DNA of 45,952 nucleotides from JBPESN01 sp051710625 (GCF_051710625.1 NZ_JBPESN010000017.1:1-45952), one strand, 5' to 3'; shown: positions 1 to 10,245, counted from the stretch's first letter. The notes: a model not told the origin generated them from the sequence alone. Numbers and translations are program-made.

Positions 1-1126
1 GAACGCCATGCAGGGGGCGGTCATCAATACCCAGATCGAGCAGAAAAATATTCTGACGGCCGCCGGAATGCAGCCCAATCCGGCGCAACATAACCAGCTG
101 GCCGAGGCCATCAAGGGGTTGATTGCGGAAGCCCGGCAGGAGAATGAAAAACGCAGCCTGCTCAGGAAAAACAACGGCGCAGATATCCCGGATAAGGCGG
201 CGTTCGTAACTAATCTGGGGTTAAAAAATACCGTTGAACAGGCACAAAACGCACTGGACAAACGTACCGGTGGCACGGTTAACGGCAGTCTGCAGATCAC
301 CCATTCGGTCAATGTCGGCGACAGCGATTCAGGGCTGATTGCCAGTGGCAAAGGCAGCGTGGCGCTGTACGCCAACAATGTTAAAACCGGCGAATGGAAT
401 ACCCAGCGCCTGCATTGGGTACAAGACCTTGAAGTGGGTGGAAAACTGACCGCCAGTGGTGGAGCGACCTTTGGCAAAGCCGTCTCGCTATCCGGTGGCG
501 GCTATCTCATGGATATTCTCCATTTTTATGGCCGGGGCAAAGCGGCAACGAGACACGTTCAGGTGAATGCCGCTATTACCCTTATCCAGGCAATCCCATG
601 AGCGCGGAATTTTACGGTACCGATGTGGTGGGCAGTCATTATGAACATCGCCTTATTATTAATCGCGGTAACGATAACATTAAGTGGTTCGTTTTTAAGG
701 ATGACGGTAGCGCTTATGCCATGCAGGGGCACTGGCAAAATAACTCGGACCGGCGAATAAAAAGCGATATTGCGAAAAATAGAAAATGGCCTTGCAAAAG
801 TCGAAACGCTGACGGGCTACACGTATGTCCTTGTCGAACATCGTCAGGTGGGTGTGATGGCCGATGCGTTGGAAAAGGCCCTGCCTGAGGCAGTAGGTAA
901 TTCGGGGGATTACCACGAGAGTGATGGCACGGTTGTCAAGAATGTAAAAGCCGTCGCCTACGGCAGTATCACAGCGTTGCTGATTGAAGTAAAAGACCTG
1001 TCCGCGAAAGTGAAAGCGCAGCAGGCAGAGATTGAGGCACTGAAAACCGTAATGTGCTCAGCTCTGGACGTGGCCGAATCACTGGCACAGACTCAGAATA
1101 TGGATAATGACGGGGAGACACCCTAA
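1..1126 (+). pseudogene. Phage tail fibre with C-terminal S74-type chaperone domain, frameshifted
   Basis: Tail fibre remnant, cut at its start by the window edge. The first frame (from about base 8) is a repetitive fibre shaft. Near 535 the sensible reading moves to another frame (GNETRSGECRYYPYPGNPMS), which runs to about 775. A further shift at a short A run (gcgaaaaatag) then leads into a segment with SDRRIKSDIAKIENGL, LTGYTYV and GVMADALEKALPEAV, ending in a coiled coil (KAQQAEIEALKTV). SDRRIKSDI and GVMADALEK are hallmarks of the S74 intramolecular chaperone that trimerises phage fibres and is cleaved off. At least two single-base lesions separate the three frames, so no full fibre can be made. 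The family call is firm; the exact phage is unknown. Confidence 0.75.
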
Positions 1127-1207
1127 ATGAAAGAGATTATTTCGCCAATCGACACTGCCAATGGCCTGTTCCATGATGGCGACCCGTCTACCCGTGCTGA
1201 GGTGTAG
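1127..1207 (+). pseudogene. Phage tail-associated protein, 5' end only, cut by IS
   Basis: ATG follows the stop of the fibre gene directly. The 26 residues start MKEIISPIDTANGLFHDGD, which resembles the start of small tail-fibre-linked proteins in enterobacterial prophages. The frame runs straight into the left end of the IS3 element, whose first bases (TGTAG) supply the stop codon. The rest of the gene is not seen on the other side of the IS, so it was lost in a deletion or rearrangement. Confidence 0.5.
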
Positions 1208-1274
1208 TGGCACACTGAATTTGGCCACCTGAACAGAGGTGATATGCTCACCTTAGAACAACACGGGTGCACCA

Positions 1275-1577
1275 ATGAAAAGGAAAAATTTTAGTCCTGA
1301 ATTCAAACGCTAATCCGCTCAACTGGTTATCGACCAAAATTACACCGCCGTGCCAGCAGCAAAAGCCATGGACGTCGGCCTTTCTACGATAACGAAATGG
1401 GTAAAACAACTGCGTGATGAGCGACAGGGGAAAACGCCAAAAGCCTCTCCCATAACCCCGAAACAAATCGAAATACATGAGCTCAAGAAGAAGGTACAAC
1501 GCATTGAAATAGAAAACAAAATATTAAAAAAGGCTACAGCGCTCTTGATGTCAGACTCCCTGAACAGTTCTCGTTAA
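1275..1577 (+). pseudogene. IS3-family orfA (helix-turn-helix), nonsense mutant
   Basis: OrfA is the DNA-binding part of IS3 transposases. The reading starts MKRKNFSPEFKR and then meets TAA at 1311; copy 2 has GAA (E) at this codon. Beyond the stop, the frame continues with the helix-turn-helix (AAKAMDVGLSTITKWVKQL) and a leucine-zipper-like stretch (ELKKKVQRIEIENKILKK) to the usual end DSLNSSR. The product would be about 100 residues if intact. This copy cannot make full OrfA. Confidence 0.85.
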
Positions 1578-2444
1578 TTGGGAAAATCAGAGCGCATTAT
1601 CCTGTGGCCACACTCTGCCACGTGTTCAGGGTTCATCGCAGCAGTTACAAATACTGGAAAAGTCGTTCTGACAGGCCAGACGGCAGGCGAACGGTATTTG
1701 CGCAGTCAGGTTCATGAACTGCACAATATCAGCCATGGTGCCGCTGGCGCGAGAAGTATCGCCACCATGGCAACCCAGAGAGGCTTCTGGATGGGGCGCT
1801 GGCTCGCAGGCAGGCTCATGAAAGAGCTGGATATCGCCAGCTGCCAGCTACCGGCTCACAAATACAAACGCGGCGGCAATGAACACGTTGAAATACCGAA
1901 TTATCTTGAGCGCCAGTTCACTGTAACGGAGCCAAACCAGCTATGGTGCGGCGATGTGACGTATATCTGGACCGGGAAACGCTGGGCATACCTTGCGGTT
2001 GTTCTTGATCTGTTCGCGAGGAAAGCGCTGGGCTGGGCTATGTCGTTCTCCCCTGACAGCAGACCGACCATCAAAGCACTGGAAATGGCATGGGAAACGC
2101 GTGGTAAACCAGGCGGAGTGATGTTCCACAGCGATCAGGGTAGTCACTATACGAGCAGGTAGTTCCGACAGTTGCTATGGCGTTACCGGATTAAACAAAG
2201 CATGAGTCGGTGTGGTAACTGTTGGGATAACAGTCCGATGGAGCGCTTCTTCAGAAGTCTGAAAAACGAGTAGATGCCGGTAACGGCCTACATAAGCTTC
2301 AGCAAAGCAGTTCGCAAAATTACCGACTATATCGTGGGATATTACAGCGCACTCAGGCCGCATGAATATAACGGTGGGTTGCCATCAAACGAATCAGAAA
2401 ATAGATACTGGAAAAACGCTAACGCGGTGGCTAGTTTTAGTTGA
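1573..2444 (+). pseudogene. IS3-family orfB DDE transposase, multiple lesions
   Basis: Catalytic half of the transposase, normally made by -1 frameshifting from orfA. Visible are WCGDVTYIWTGKRWAYLA (first D), HSDQGSHYTS (second D) and MERFFRSLKNE (E). Against copy 2 there is one extra T near 1698 that shifts the frame, a TAG at 2160 where copy 2 has CAG (SRQFR), and a TAG at about 2271 where copy 2 has TGG (KNEW). The copy is inactive. Confidence 0.85.
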
Positions 2445-2452
2445 CCACTACA

Positions 2453-3633
2453 AAAAGCCCCAAACTGATTTTGAAGAGGTCCTGAAAGCCAGCAGCATGC
2501 CGACCACAAAAGAGGCATGTGCGTTCCCGTTTTAATGCAGTGTGGTGGCTGATGAAGGGCTGATTACTAATACGTCGCGAATGTCGCCGTTCTGGCGGCT
2601 GGTCACCGCGATAGTGATTGCGCAGGTCATATGGCTGAAAGACGCCATGGTGTCTACCGTGCTGGCGAATATGTTTATCGCAACAACGGGCGGACAGATG
2701 TTGCGGCTTTTGGTGTAGGCGGTAAACGTGACGCCAAAGCCCGCCAGCGCGGCACAAGGGGTTATCCGGTTTTATAAAGAGATTGCCGACGACGTGGTAA
2801 CGGTTAAAGCGAATACCCTGATACAGACGGAGCGGTTCAACGGAACGGTTTATGAACTGGCGACCATGACCGATGTTGTCATCCCGGCCGGAACGGCGAA
2901 TGCGTTGATCCCTGTTAAGGCCACCGGCAGCGGCGGCGCCTATAACCTCGCCCCCGGCTATTATCGCATCTTGCCGGCCGCCGTTGACGGTATCAGCCAT
3001 GCCGCCAGCGAAGAGGATTGGGTGACGATACCGGGAGCAGACGAAGAAAGTGATGATGAACTGCGTGAGCGGTGCCGCAATCAGTTTAACTTAGTGGGCA
3101 ACTATCATACCGATGCGGTGTACCGGTCCGTGATCGCCGGCGTGGTGGTGTCAGCATTAACCGTATCTATTTTGAACATGACGCGCCGCGCGGGCCGGGT
3201 ACGGCAAACGCCTATTTGCTACTGGATAGCGGCGTGGCGTCCGGGCCGTTTATCGACGAAATCAACGACTATATCAGTACCCAGGGGCATCACGGCCATG
3301 GCGATGATATGCAGTGTTTCGCTATGCCTGAGACGCGGCATGACCTGTCTGTTACCGTCTGGGTAAATGACCTGGCTAACTATGAGCGCTGAGGAAAGCG
3401 ACACGTTGAAATCAGACGTTGAAAATCTAGTGCGCTGCGCCTTTCATGAAAACACGGATTACGAGGTGATGAAAACCTGGCCTTATTCACGGTTTCCCTT
3501 TTCCCAATTGGCAAAGAAAATCCATCAGGCATTTCCCGCTACGGATTCGCTAACGTTTTCTCTGGACGATATTACCAGCGCGCTGAGTATACTGCGGCTT
3601 GATAGTCTGGCGGTGAACCTGAAAAATGGATAA
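2453..3633 (+). pseudogene. Phage baseplate J-like protein, 5' deleted and frameshifted
   Basis: Gp47/J-type baseplate wedge protein. The frame begins at the IS edge with PQTDFEEVLKAS, so the true start is lost. Typical J segments follow: MSPFWRLVTAIVIA, DAMVSTVLANMF, then VTPKPASAAQGVIRFYKE, a beta-rich middle (ERFNGTVYELATMTDVVIPA) and ESDDELRERCRNQF. There are stops at about 2534 and 2716, and a frameshift near 3155. The true frame there reads IYFEHDAPRGPGTANAYLLL and carries to about 3395, where it shifts back and ends ALSILRLDSLAVNLKNG. The next gene starts 8 bases before its stop, as in phage operons. Confidence 0.8.
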
Positions 3634-4213
3634 CTTCATAAAAAAACTGGCGGCTTTGGCGCTGCCCTTTTGGATGAATGCCGGCGAGCCGGCCAAATTA
3701 TTGTCCGCCGCCCGGGCATTCTGGACGCGGGTGTATGGGTGGATCACCTGGCCTCTCAATCAGTTTGACCCGCTGACCTGTGCCGCGTCACTGTTAACAT
3801 TACTGGCTTATGATCGCGATATCACCCGTTTCGACGGTGAACCGCAGAGCCTGTTCAGAAAGCGCGTGACTTATGCGTTTGTTAACGCCGCCGATGCGGG
3901 GTCGGTGCAGGGATTTATCAATATATTTGACCGGCTGGGCATCGGCTATGTTGAGTTGCTGGAGCGACAACCGGGCATTGACTGGGACGTGATCATGGTG
4001 CGGGCTACCGATAGCCAGGTCTCTGACAATAGGCAATTGATGCTTCAGATTATCCGCCAGTATGGCCGGACTTGCCGCCGCTATTAATTTGAAGTTATGA
4101 CCTGTGAAACCCTAGCTATTCGGGCAGGGTGGGACCAGGGCGAATTAATCACTTATTCGGCGGCGCTGGGCTTGACCGGAAATAACGACGCAATTTTTAG
4201 CGCGAAAGTGTAA
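3626..4213 (+). pseudogene. Phage tail protein I-like (DUF2313/gpI type), nonsense mutant
   Basis: Small baseplate protein normally encoded right after J. The 196-codon frame starts MDNFIKKLAALALPFWMNAG and has one in-frame TAA at 4085 after RQYGRTCRRY. It continues in the same frame (FEVMTCETLAIRAGWDQ, ITYSAALGLTGNNDAIF) to TAA at 4211. Position between J and the fibre gene supports the call. Truncation removes the last 42 residues, so activity is unlikely but not excluded. Confidence 0.65.
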
Positions 4214-4222
4214 GGAAACACA

Positions 4223-6256
4223 ATGTCACAAACCATTATTACGCTGGCGTTTGAGCAATGGAAGGCCCAGCAGGCCGTCACCCAGGATGCAATTGTGCTG
4301 GACGAGTTTGTTTTTGCGCATGTGCCGGAACTGGATCCTGATACGCCTATCGATCGCAAGGAAGGTATGCCGCCGGCGGCGCAAATTGTTCACCGCCAGG
4401 CAGTAAGCCGAAAGGGGTGGTTAACGATAACGCGGTGGTCCATTCGGTGGTATTGGGTGCCGAAGTGGGAGATTTTTCGTTTAACTGGATAGGGCTTATC
4501 AACAAGACCAACGGCGCGCTTGCCATGATTGTGCATGCGCCGCTTCAGCAAAAACTCAAAACCGTCGATGGCCAGCAAGGTAATGTGCTGACGCGCTCTT
4601 TTCTGATGGAGTTTGATGGTGCCCAGGTTGAAACCGGCATCAATACCCCGGCAGAGACCTGGCAAATAGACTTTACCGCGCGTATTGCCGGTATGGACGA
4701 GCGCCAGCGTCTTGAGAATATGGACCTTTACGGGGCGGCGGCATTTTTTAGCGATGGCTGGCTGGTTGGCAAAACCGGCAACCAATTTTTCATTACAAAA
4801 GGCGCGAGCTATGTGGCCGGCTTGCGTGCCGAGCTGTCCGCCGACAAAAGTATTACCGTCACCGAGACACCCATTACTGTCTGGCTGGATGTGTGCTGGA
4901 CAGGGACGTTAATCAGCGTTTGGGGCGTACAAAGTGATATTAAACCGGCTGACAATTTAGCGGATTATGAAAAAAATGGCGTGCAGCATTATGTGTTTGC
5001 TTTGGCCAGCATTGGCGCAGACGGCCCCATAACCGACTTACGCCCGCACGGCACGCTTGACGGGCAGGCCGGCTAGCGATGCCTTAAAACGGCATGAGCA
5101 ATCACGCAATCACCCGGATGCCAGCTTGTCCGCAAAAAACTTTGTCCAGCTCAACAGTGCCACCAACAGCGTAAGCGAAAAACATGCCGCGACGCCGAAA
5201 GCTGTTAAAGAGGCCAATGATAACGCCAATAATCGTTTGTTAGCGGAAAATCGTCTGTCGGAATTTGAAGCAGCAGGGGGTGAAGCGCAGCGGGAAGCTC
5301 AAAAAAATATCGGTTTGCAAGCTTACGGCATACAGCCCGTGCTAAATTTTGAAACGGGCACGGACGTTAATAGCCTAAAAGAGAATGGCCGCTTTGCTAT
5401 CAATGAGCCGGTCAATGGCCCGATCACTGAAAAGGCCGGGTATTGGTTAATCGATGTGCAAAGTTTTGATTCCCAATCGACGGGTGATCCGTTACGCATT
5501 ATCCAGACTGCCAATGGTTATGGCACGTCAGGCTCGTATCAAAACCGGACATTTCGTCGCACTTACAAGGGGCGCGCGACCTGGACTAATTGGATTGAAA
5601 TCTATTTGGAAGAGAATGAACCAACGCCGGCGGATATTGAGGCGTTTCCGGCCGCTGGTGGCTCGGTGGGATCCCGTGACGTGACCACGCCATCACTGGC
5701 GGTCACCAAAAAAGCATCGTTTAACAGCATGGTAAAAATGCTGGGTGAGGGTAAGAACAACAATGGCGAGGTGAGATCGGCAGGCAGCATATTTTACCCC
5801 TATGGTGATACGAGTGATCAATCGGTGGAATTCTATACTATCGACATGGCCAACTCCTATTTGGAATGCCGCGTGATTGTCAACAAAGCGGATAAAAGGC
5901 ATTACTTTCGGTTTAAAGATGATGGTGCTTTTTTGGCGAAGGGTGAATGCCAGGCGGTCAATGGTCAGGCGCGGTTTGCGACAAATGGTGATCTTTATGG
6001 CAGTCAATGGGGCGGTTGGCTCAGGGACTGGGTTAATAATAACTTTCTGCCCCGTACCCAAAATCAGGACACTATCGGCACATTTGCTTTAGCGTGGAGA
6101 AATACGGGCAATGTCGATATGAATACGGTGGTGTCAGGCGGTAATTTATATCTATCTACAGCTGACGGTACTTACCTTGATTGGGCATTGCCAGGGTCAT
6201 GGTGCTGTTGTGGCGCGATGCGAACCACCAACGATGCGCATCGTGTATCATTATAG
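4223..6256 (+). pseudogene. Phage tail fibre protein, two frameshifts
   Basis: Long side-tail-fibre gene following I. The N-terminal part (MSQTIITLAFEQWKAQQAV) is the attachment domain seen in P2 H-like fibres. It shifts frame near 4420, continues as HSVVLGAEVGDFSFNWIGL to about 5075, then shifts again into a shaft (DALKRHEQSRNHPDASLSAK, NSVSEKHAATPKAVKEAND). That shaft is the common fibre repeat in which a HAATPKAVK motif precedes a helical bundle. A receptor-binding tip ends WALPGSWCCCGAMRTTNDAH. Three frames for one protein make it a pseudogene. Its sequence is unlike the fibre at 1-1126. Confidence 0.75.
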
Positions 6257-6273
6257 CAAGGGGTAAATTGATA

Positions 6274-6721
6274 ATGGCAAACAAAGAACTAGAAACGGTG
6301 ATTAAAAATCCTCGTAGTCGTGATCCCTCTGTATCAGTTGACGTCGATGTGAGTATCCGAAATGCAGAATTTATTTCATTTACGGCGATGCCGACTGATA
6401 TCGCAGGCAAAGGTATTTACAAGAGGGCGATTGCGGGTGAATATGGCGCTATTAGCCTGATACCCGCACGTGATTATTATTGGTCAAACAGTGAATGGAC
6501 TGCACCGACACAGGAGGAGCTTACACGTATCGCGGAGGGGCGTAAAGCCACTCTAATGCAAGAAGCCAGCGTCGCTACATGATGCGGTTGAACTGGACAT
6601 AGCAACAAAAGACGAAAAAGAACTCTACGACGAATGGCGAAAATATCGGGTCATGTTAAACCGTGTTAATACGAGCAAAACAACGAATATTACCTGGCCT
6701 AATAAGCCCAATCAATCATAG
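6274..6721 (+). pseudogene. Tail fibre assembly chaperone (Tfa-like), frameshifted
   Basis: Follows the fibre gene by 17 bases, the usual place for Tfa. The first frame, MANKELETVIKNPRSRDPSV to YYWSNSEWTAPTQEELTRIA, is open to 6582. Near 6573 homology moves to the next frame: LHDAVELDIATKDEKELYDE, then WRKYRVMLNRVNTSK and ITWPNKP. That is the conserved C-terminal pattern of tail fibre assembly proteins. One indel separates the halves. Confidence 0.75.
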
Positions 6722-6825
6722 TGCTTTCCTTCATATTGAGGCGTTTTCTTTCGGTTGATAAGTTTCAAAAGTGCAATGGGCAGTAATATGACCAGAAGGC
6801 ATGCAAATACGTAAAATAAAACCAT
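6712..6825 (-). CDS. Candidate 37-residue single-pass membrane peptide
   Basis: Unrecognised small ORF on the minus strand. The product has an N-terminal hydrophobic helix (VLFYVFACLLVILLPIALL, about residues 2-20) followed by a basic, polar tail (KLINRKKTPQYEGKHYD). An AGGGAA sequence lies about 10 bases before the ATG. A promoter-like pair (TTGTTT, 17 bases, TAAATT) lies about 45 bases upstream. The stop overlaps the end of the tail-assembly gene on the other strand by 10 bases, a common position for prophage cargo genes. It could be a toxin-like, lysis or regulatory membrane peptide, or a chance ORF. No homology is claimed. Confidence 0.4.
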   Translation of the reverse strand: MVLFYVFACLLVILLPIALLKLINRKKTPQYEGKHYD

Positions 6826-6871
6826 AGTCGTGATTTCCCTGTTTTGTTAACGATTATTTATTTTTTGATAT

Positions 6872-6900
6872 AATTTAGGCTCGTTGCTGCTTAAAAACAA
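6872..6900 (-). promoter_or_regulatory. Putative sigma-70 promoter for the 37-residue ORF
   Basis: On the minus strand, TTGTTT (6900-6895) and TAAATT (6877-6872) are spaced by 17 bases. This lies inside the AT-rich gap 6722-7018, which otherwise shows no coding sequence. The match to consensus is moderate (4 of 6 in each box). Confidence 0.35.
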
Positions 6901-7018
6901 ATAAATCGTATTCACTGTATAATAATATGAGTTTGCTTATGGTTTTTAGCGGGAAAGTAGATGTTCTTTGGGTGTTATATTAAAAGATAATGTAAATATT
7001 TAAAATATAGTTAATGAA

Positions 7019-7765
7019 GTGTCGCCGAGGATGGTTATTATGTGGTGTGAAGCCAAGCTGGCATTTACGGATTCTGTTGGAGCACTGGAGTGCTCCGTCA
7101 TATCCGCGCATCCCTGGGTTTACGGATTGGGGCAACAGACAGAAAACGGTGCCTATCTGAGTCCTGTCAATGCCATTTCTTATTTGGCACAGAAATTAGC
7201 CGGTACGGGTAGGGTGGCTGACATCGTGATTATGATGGTGGTCGGCCAGACTCAGGAAACTTTCATGGCAAAGCTGAATCAGCTGATTGACGTTTTCCTG
7301 GCGCCGACTTTCACACAAATAAATCGACAAGCGCAGGCAACGGCAGAACTGGCAAGCTGCAGGATGCAAATCCTAATAAAGTACGGCAAAGGGCTACCCG
7401 ACGCCATGACGCTATCCATCCCAACCAGTCGTGCCGCGTTATCCTGTGCCACTTTGACGGCGGCGGCGGATAGCGCGGCATCGGCGGTTGATGTGGCCAG
7501 CCTTAAACAACAGGTCAGTGGTTTTTCAAACCAGCGCGATAGCATGCTTGGTGATATTGCAAGGGGTCTTGATGCATTACAGGGAAAAAGCGCTAAAGCC
7601 TGGGTGTTTACCGCCAGTGGTGATCTTCCCTCGACACTGATTGCACTAATCAAAAAGATCCCCGTGCCATCGGCCGTTTACACCGCAGCGATGATGCTAG
7701 TCGGCGATAATCTGGACGGTATTAAAGGAATGACACATGACATCGATCCCGACGCTGGCGCTTAA
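7019..7765 (+). CDS. Phage gpN/DNA-circularisation-like tail protein, 5' end missing
   Basis: Open frame of 248 codons from a GTG. It resembles the C-terminal part of the Mu gpN-type protein that sits between tape measure and hub in Mu/SfV-like tails: long alanine-rich helices (LTAAADSAASAVDVASLKQQ), then AWVFTASGDLPSTLIALIKK and MLVGDNLDGIKGMTHDIDPD. The usual N-terminal part is absent; the first codons follow directly on the AT-rich gap, so the gene is probably 5'-truncated at a rearrangement joint. The next gene starts 29 bases before its stop, as expected for coupled tail genes. The family call rests on position and general look. Confidence 0.45.
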   Translation: MSPRMVIMWCEAKLAFTDSVGALECSVISAHPWVYGLGQQTENGAYLSPVNAISYLAQKLAGTGRVADIVIMMVVGQTQETFMAKLNQLIDVFLAPTFTQINRQAQATAELASCRMQILIKYGKGLPDAMTLSIPTSRAALSCATLTAAADSAASAVDVASLKQQVSGFSNQRDSMLGDIARGLDALQGKSAKAWVFTASGDLPSTLIALIKKIPVPSAVYTAAMMLVGDNLDGIKGMTHDIDPDAGA

Positions 7766-8288
7766 TGGCGAGGCTATTTTAATGAAAAACATGCGCGTCA
7801 CCTTAACACAGCAATTTAAAGAGAAAGACCAATCCGGCGAAACCAGTGCCACGACGAAATCGGAACAGAGAATGAAAGGCAAAGAGCCGCGCATCTCGAA
7901 CGAAGTGCCGTTTAAAACGCCTGAAATCCTGAGCTGCATCTTCAAGCTAGCCAGCGCCACAGATGCCGGCGGCCAACGACAGCTTTATCGTGTGGCGCAT
8001 GATGTGGCGCGGGCGATTAACTTCCGCGAGACGATATTTACCGGCACGCTGGATACACTACAACAGGACGGGAAAATGGCCTGGCTAGTGACATTTACGT
8101 TGACCGAACATCTAAGCGTGTAAGAGAAACGTGAAGCGCGGGCAACAAGTAAAACAACGGCGCAGAAGCAAACAGTCAATAACGGCGGGCAACTTGCTGA
8201 GGAAGCACCTAAAAAACTGACATGGTTTGAAAGTCGGGTATTGAAACCGTTTAATGATGCACTGGGGGGGGCGGATGAAACCTGTTAA
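7737..8288 (+). pseudogene. Small phage baseplate protein, nonsense mutant
   Basis: Starts MTSIPTLALNGEAILMKNMR and contains a stretch typical of small baseplate-complex proteins placed just before the hub gene (KEPRISNEVPFKTPEILSCI, YRVAHDVARAINFRE). An in-frame TAA at 8121 interrupts it. The same frame then continues (EKREARATSKTTAQKQ, KLTWFESRVLKPFNDALGG) to a TAA at 8286, overlapping the start of the hub gene. The stop removes the C-terminal third. Confidence 0.55.
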
Positions 8289-9044
8289 ACAGCTGTATCT
8301 GTCTAACGATGAAGTCCACGCAGCTGACAGTAATCTTGTGCTGGAGCTTAACAGCTGCAGCTGCGGCCGCGGGTTTATCACGGCGGAGACGACAAAGGAT
8401 TACACCGGCAAACTGGTGCGTCTTGATGTAGGATATGCTGATTTGTTGCTGCGTTGGTTTACGGGCTATGTGGAGCGGGCGCAGCCGGCAGAAAACAGCT
8501 ATCAACGGCTGTATGTGCGGGAACTAGTCGGGGTATATGAACGGTTATAACCATGCTCGTTTCAGCACCCCACCTTGCGCAGTGTGGCCAGTTGGCTAGA
8601 AGAGTAAAGCGGGATAGCCATTGGTGTGCCGTATGTTGACTATGCGGATAAGCCTATCCCGCATTTCACGCACAGCGGCAGCGGTTTCCAGCTGCTGGAT
8701 AATCTGGGCAGTGCATTTGGCATCAATGATTACATTTGGTATCAGCTGCCGGATGGCGACGTGTATGTTGCCGCCGCGGAAAAATCGTTATTTGCCGGTA
8801 AAGCCATGGATTTCCCGGCCGGGTTCAGCCAGCGCGTTGCCGGGGGTAATTTCTTATCATTGCCGGTTATCCAAAGCCCTGCAGCCCGGCGTGGAAATGA
8901 ACGGGGAGCGCTTGACCAAAGTTCACCTGAACAACGGCATCATGACGGTATTCTGGCCACCGCGAAATAAAGCCACCGGCAAATCATTACAGAAAACGCC
9001 GCTTCAGCGCCAGATGGAAAGGCATTACCCTGAACTGGCATTAG
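8275..9044 (+). pseudogene. Phage baseplate hub (Mu P / gp27-like), multiple lesions
   Basis: Starts MKPVKQLYLSNDEVHAADSN inside the end of the previous gene. In-frame TAA codons lie at 8548 and 8605; after them the same frame resumes as IAIGVPYVDYADKPIPHFTH and DYIWYQLPDGDVYVAAAEKS. Near 8870 the frame shifts (PALQPGVEMNGERLTKVHLN). A last shift gives an ending ARWKGITLNWH with TAG at 9042. The order gpN-like, small baseplate, hub, V is that of Mu-type contractile tails. Confidence 0.6.
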
Positions 9045-9969
9045 GTTTACATCTGCCCAAGTTTGCACGAGTCATCGCGCCACAGAGGCGGTCACTGACG
9101 GCAACGTTGCTGATCCGCTTCGCCCGCGCTATGCAGTGGATGTGCAATTATTGGACGCAGACGGCAACACGGATAACGCGACGCCGGTATATTCCGCTGT
9201 GGCATTGCCGGTACCGATGGCCGGTAATGACTCCGGGTTGTTCTAGTTTCCCCCTGAGGGCACACTGGTAGAGATCGGTTTTACCGGCGGCAGGCCAGAT
9301 AAGCCCTTTCTTTATCCGCCAGACGGTCCCGGATGGCAGCAGTCTGCCGGCGATCCAACCGGGAGAACAGTTACAGCAGCAGCGCGCCGAGGTCTCGTAG
9401 CGCGTTACGCAGGCGGGAGATTGAGTCAGGCAAACGGACCAGAGCATTAGCGAAAGCTCAATGATCCGTGTTGTCAAGGCTGATACCGAAAACCGCGAAA
9501 TCGTTAGCCAGGAAACGACCATCAAAGCGAGGGACAAGACCTGTGTGCTGGGTGCCGCCACGCTGATGGCCGGGGCTATCCAACAGATTAGCTTTGGATA
9601 TTATAGCCAGGCGGTGCAGGGTATAATCGGCTGGCTAACGTGGGCGGTGATGATGAAACAGAGATAGCCGGAAACAAATCAACCACCACGGGGCAGAATC
9701 TGACTGAGCAAATTAGCCAAATTCGCAAAAGGGTAGGGGCAATCAAACAGGAAATTATCACCCCGGCAGTATGGGTTGGCTCTGATATCGTCAATCTGGC
9801 GCAGTTGATGCTCAATACTCTCGATGTGGTTAAGCTGTTGGCGGAGCAGACGGCCAGCCATAGCCATAGCCATAGCAACACCGGCACGCCGCCGAACGCG
9901 GACGCGATAAGGGAAGCAGGAGCGCAGGCTGATAACCTGACCGGCAAATATTCGCCGTTCATAGCCTGA
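9045..9969 (+). pseudogene. Phage baseplate assembly protein V / spike, broken
   Basis: OB-fold and spike protein of a contractile tail. A segment reading DGNVADPLRPRYAVDVQLLD and ATPVYSAVALPVPMAGNDSG is stopped by TAG at about 9244, then goes on as FPPEGTLVEIGFTGGRPDKP. After one or more shifts come the late spike parts at 9461 (REIVSQETTIKARDKTCVL) and 9640. The C-terminus contains a His-Ser run (HSHSHSN) from a repeat of agccat at about 9864-9890, like the metal-binding tips of spike proteins. At least two frameshifts and one stop are present. Confidence 0.65.
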
Positions 9970-10080
9970 TAAATTATTGCTCACTTACTGGTCGCCTCTT
10001 GGTTTTGCTTGAAACAATCTGGCGAGACAAAAAAATGGATATGGATTGCCATAAGGCGTCAGATACAGGGATAAGGAAAA

Positions 10081-10199
10081 TGAGTACACTGGAAGATATG
10101 CAGATTGCGCTAGCCAAAGCGTCTACCGATAAAATGGAAGTTCAGGCGCGTTTCGCTGAGGTTGTCGAAGCCATCAAAGGGAGGTCCTCAGAAAAATAG
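10081..10199 (+). CDS. Hypothetical 39-residue ORF at prophage edge
   Basis: Starts MSTLEDMQIALAKASTDKME and ends VVEAIKGRSSEK, preceded by aaggaaa. It is short, charged and probably helical. An in-frame upstream start at 9999 would add 27 residues. I do not recognise it. It is followed about 45 bases later by a strong terminator, which supports it as a real last gene of a unit. Confidence 0.35.
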
Positions 10200-10245
10200 A
10201 AAACCTTGCCTGAACCCACACACACACGACTCCTGCCAACAGACT

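Larger units (their letters stand above)
1203..2452 (+). mobile_element. IS3-family insertion sequence, copy 1 (defective)
   Basis: About 1250 bp bounded by imperfect inverted repeats: left TGTAGTGGCACACTG, right end (reverse complement) TGTAGTGGTCAAC, both followed by a TGGCCACC- or TAGCCACC-like block. It has the IS3 layout of orfA followed by a DDE transposase orfB in the -1 frame. Copies of the same element lie at 33903-35151 and 45748 onward; all three differ at many sites, so they are not a recent burst. No 3-4 bp target duplication is visible: the left flank ends in agg and the right flank begins aaaa. A tail gene is cut on the left and a baseplate J gene on the right, so the element probably marks a deletion joint. 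Confidence 0.9.
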
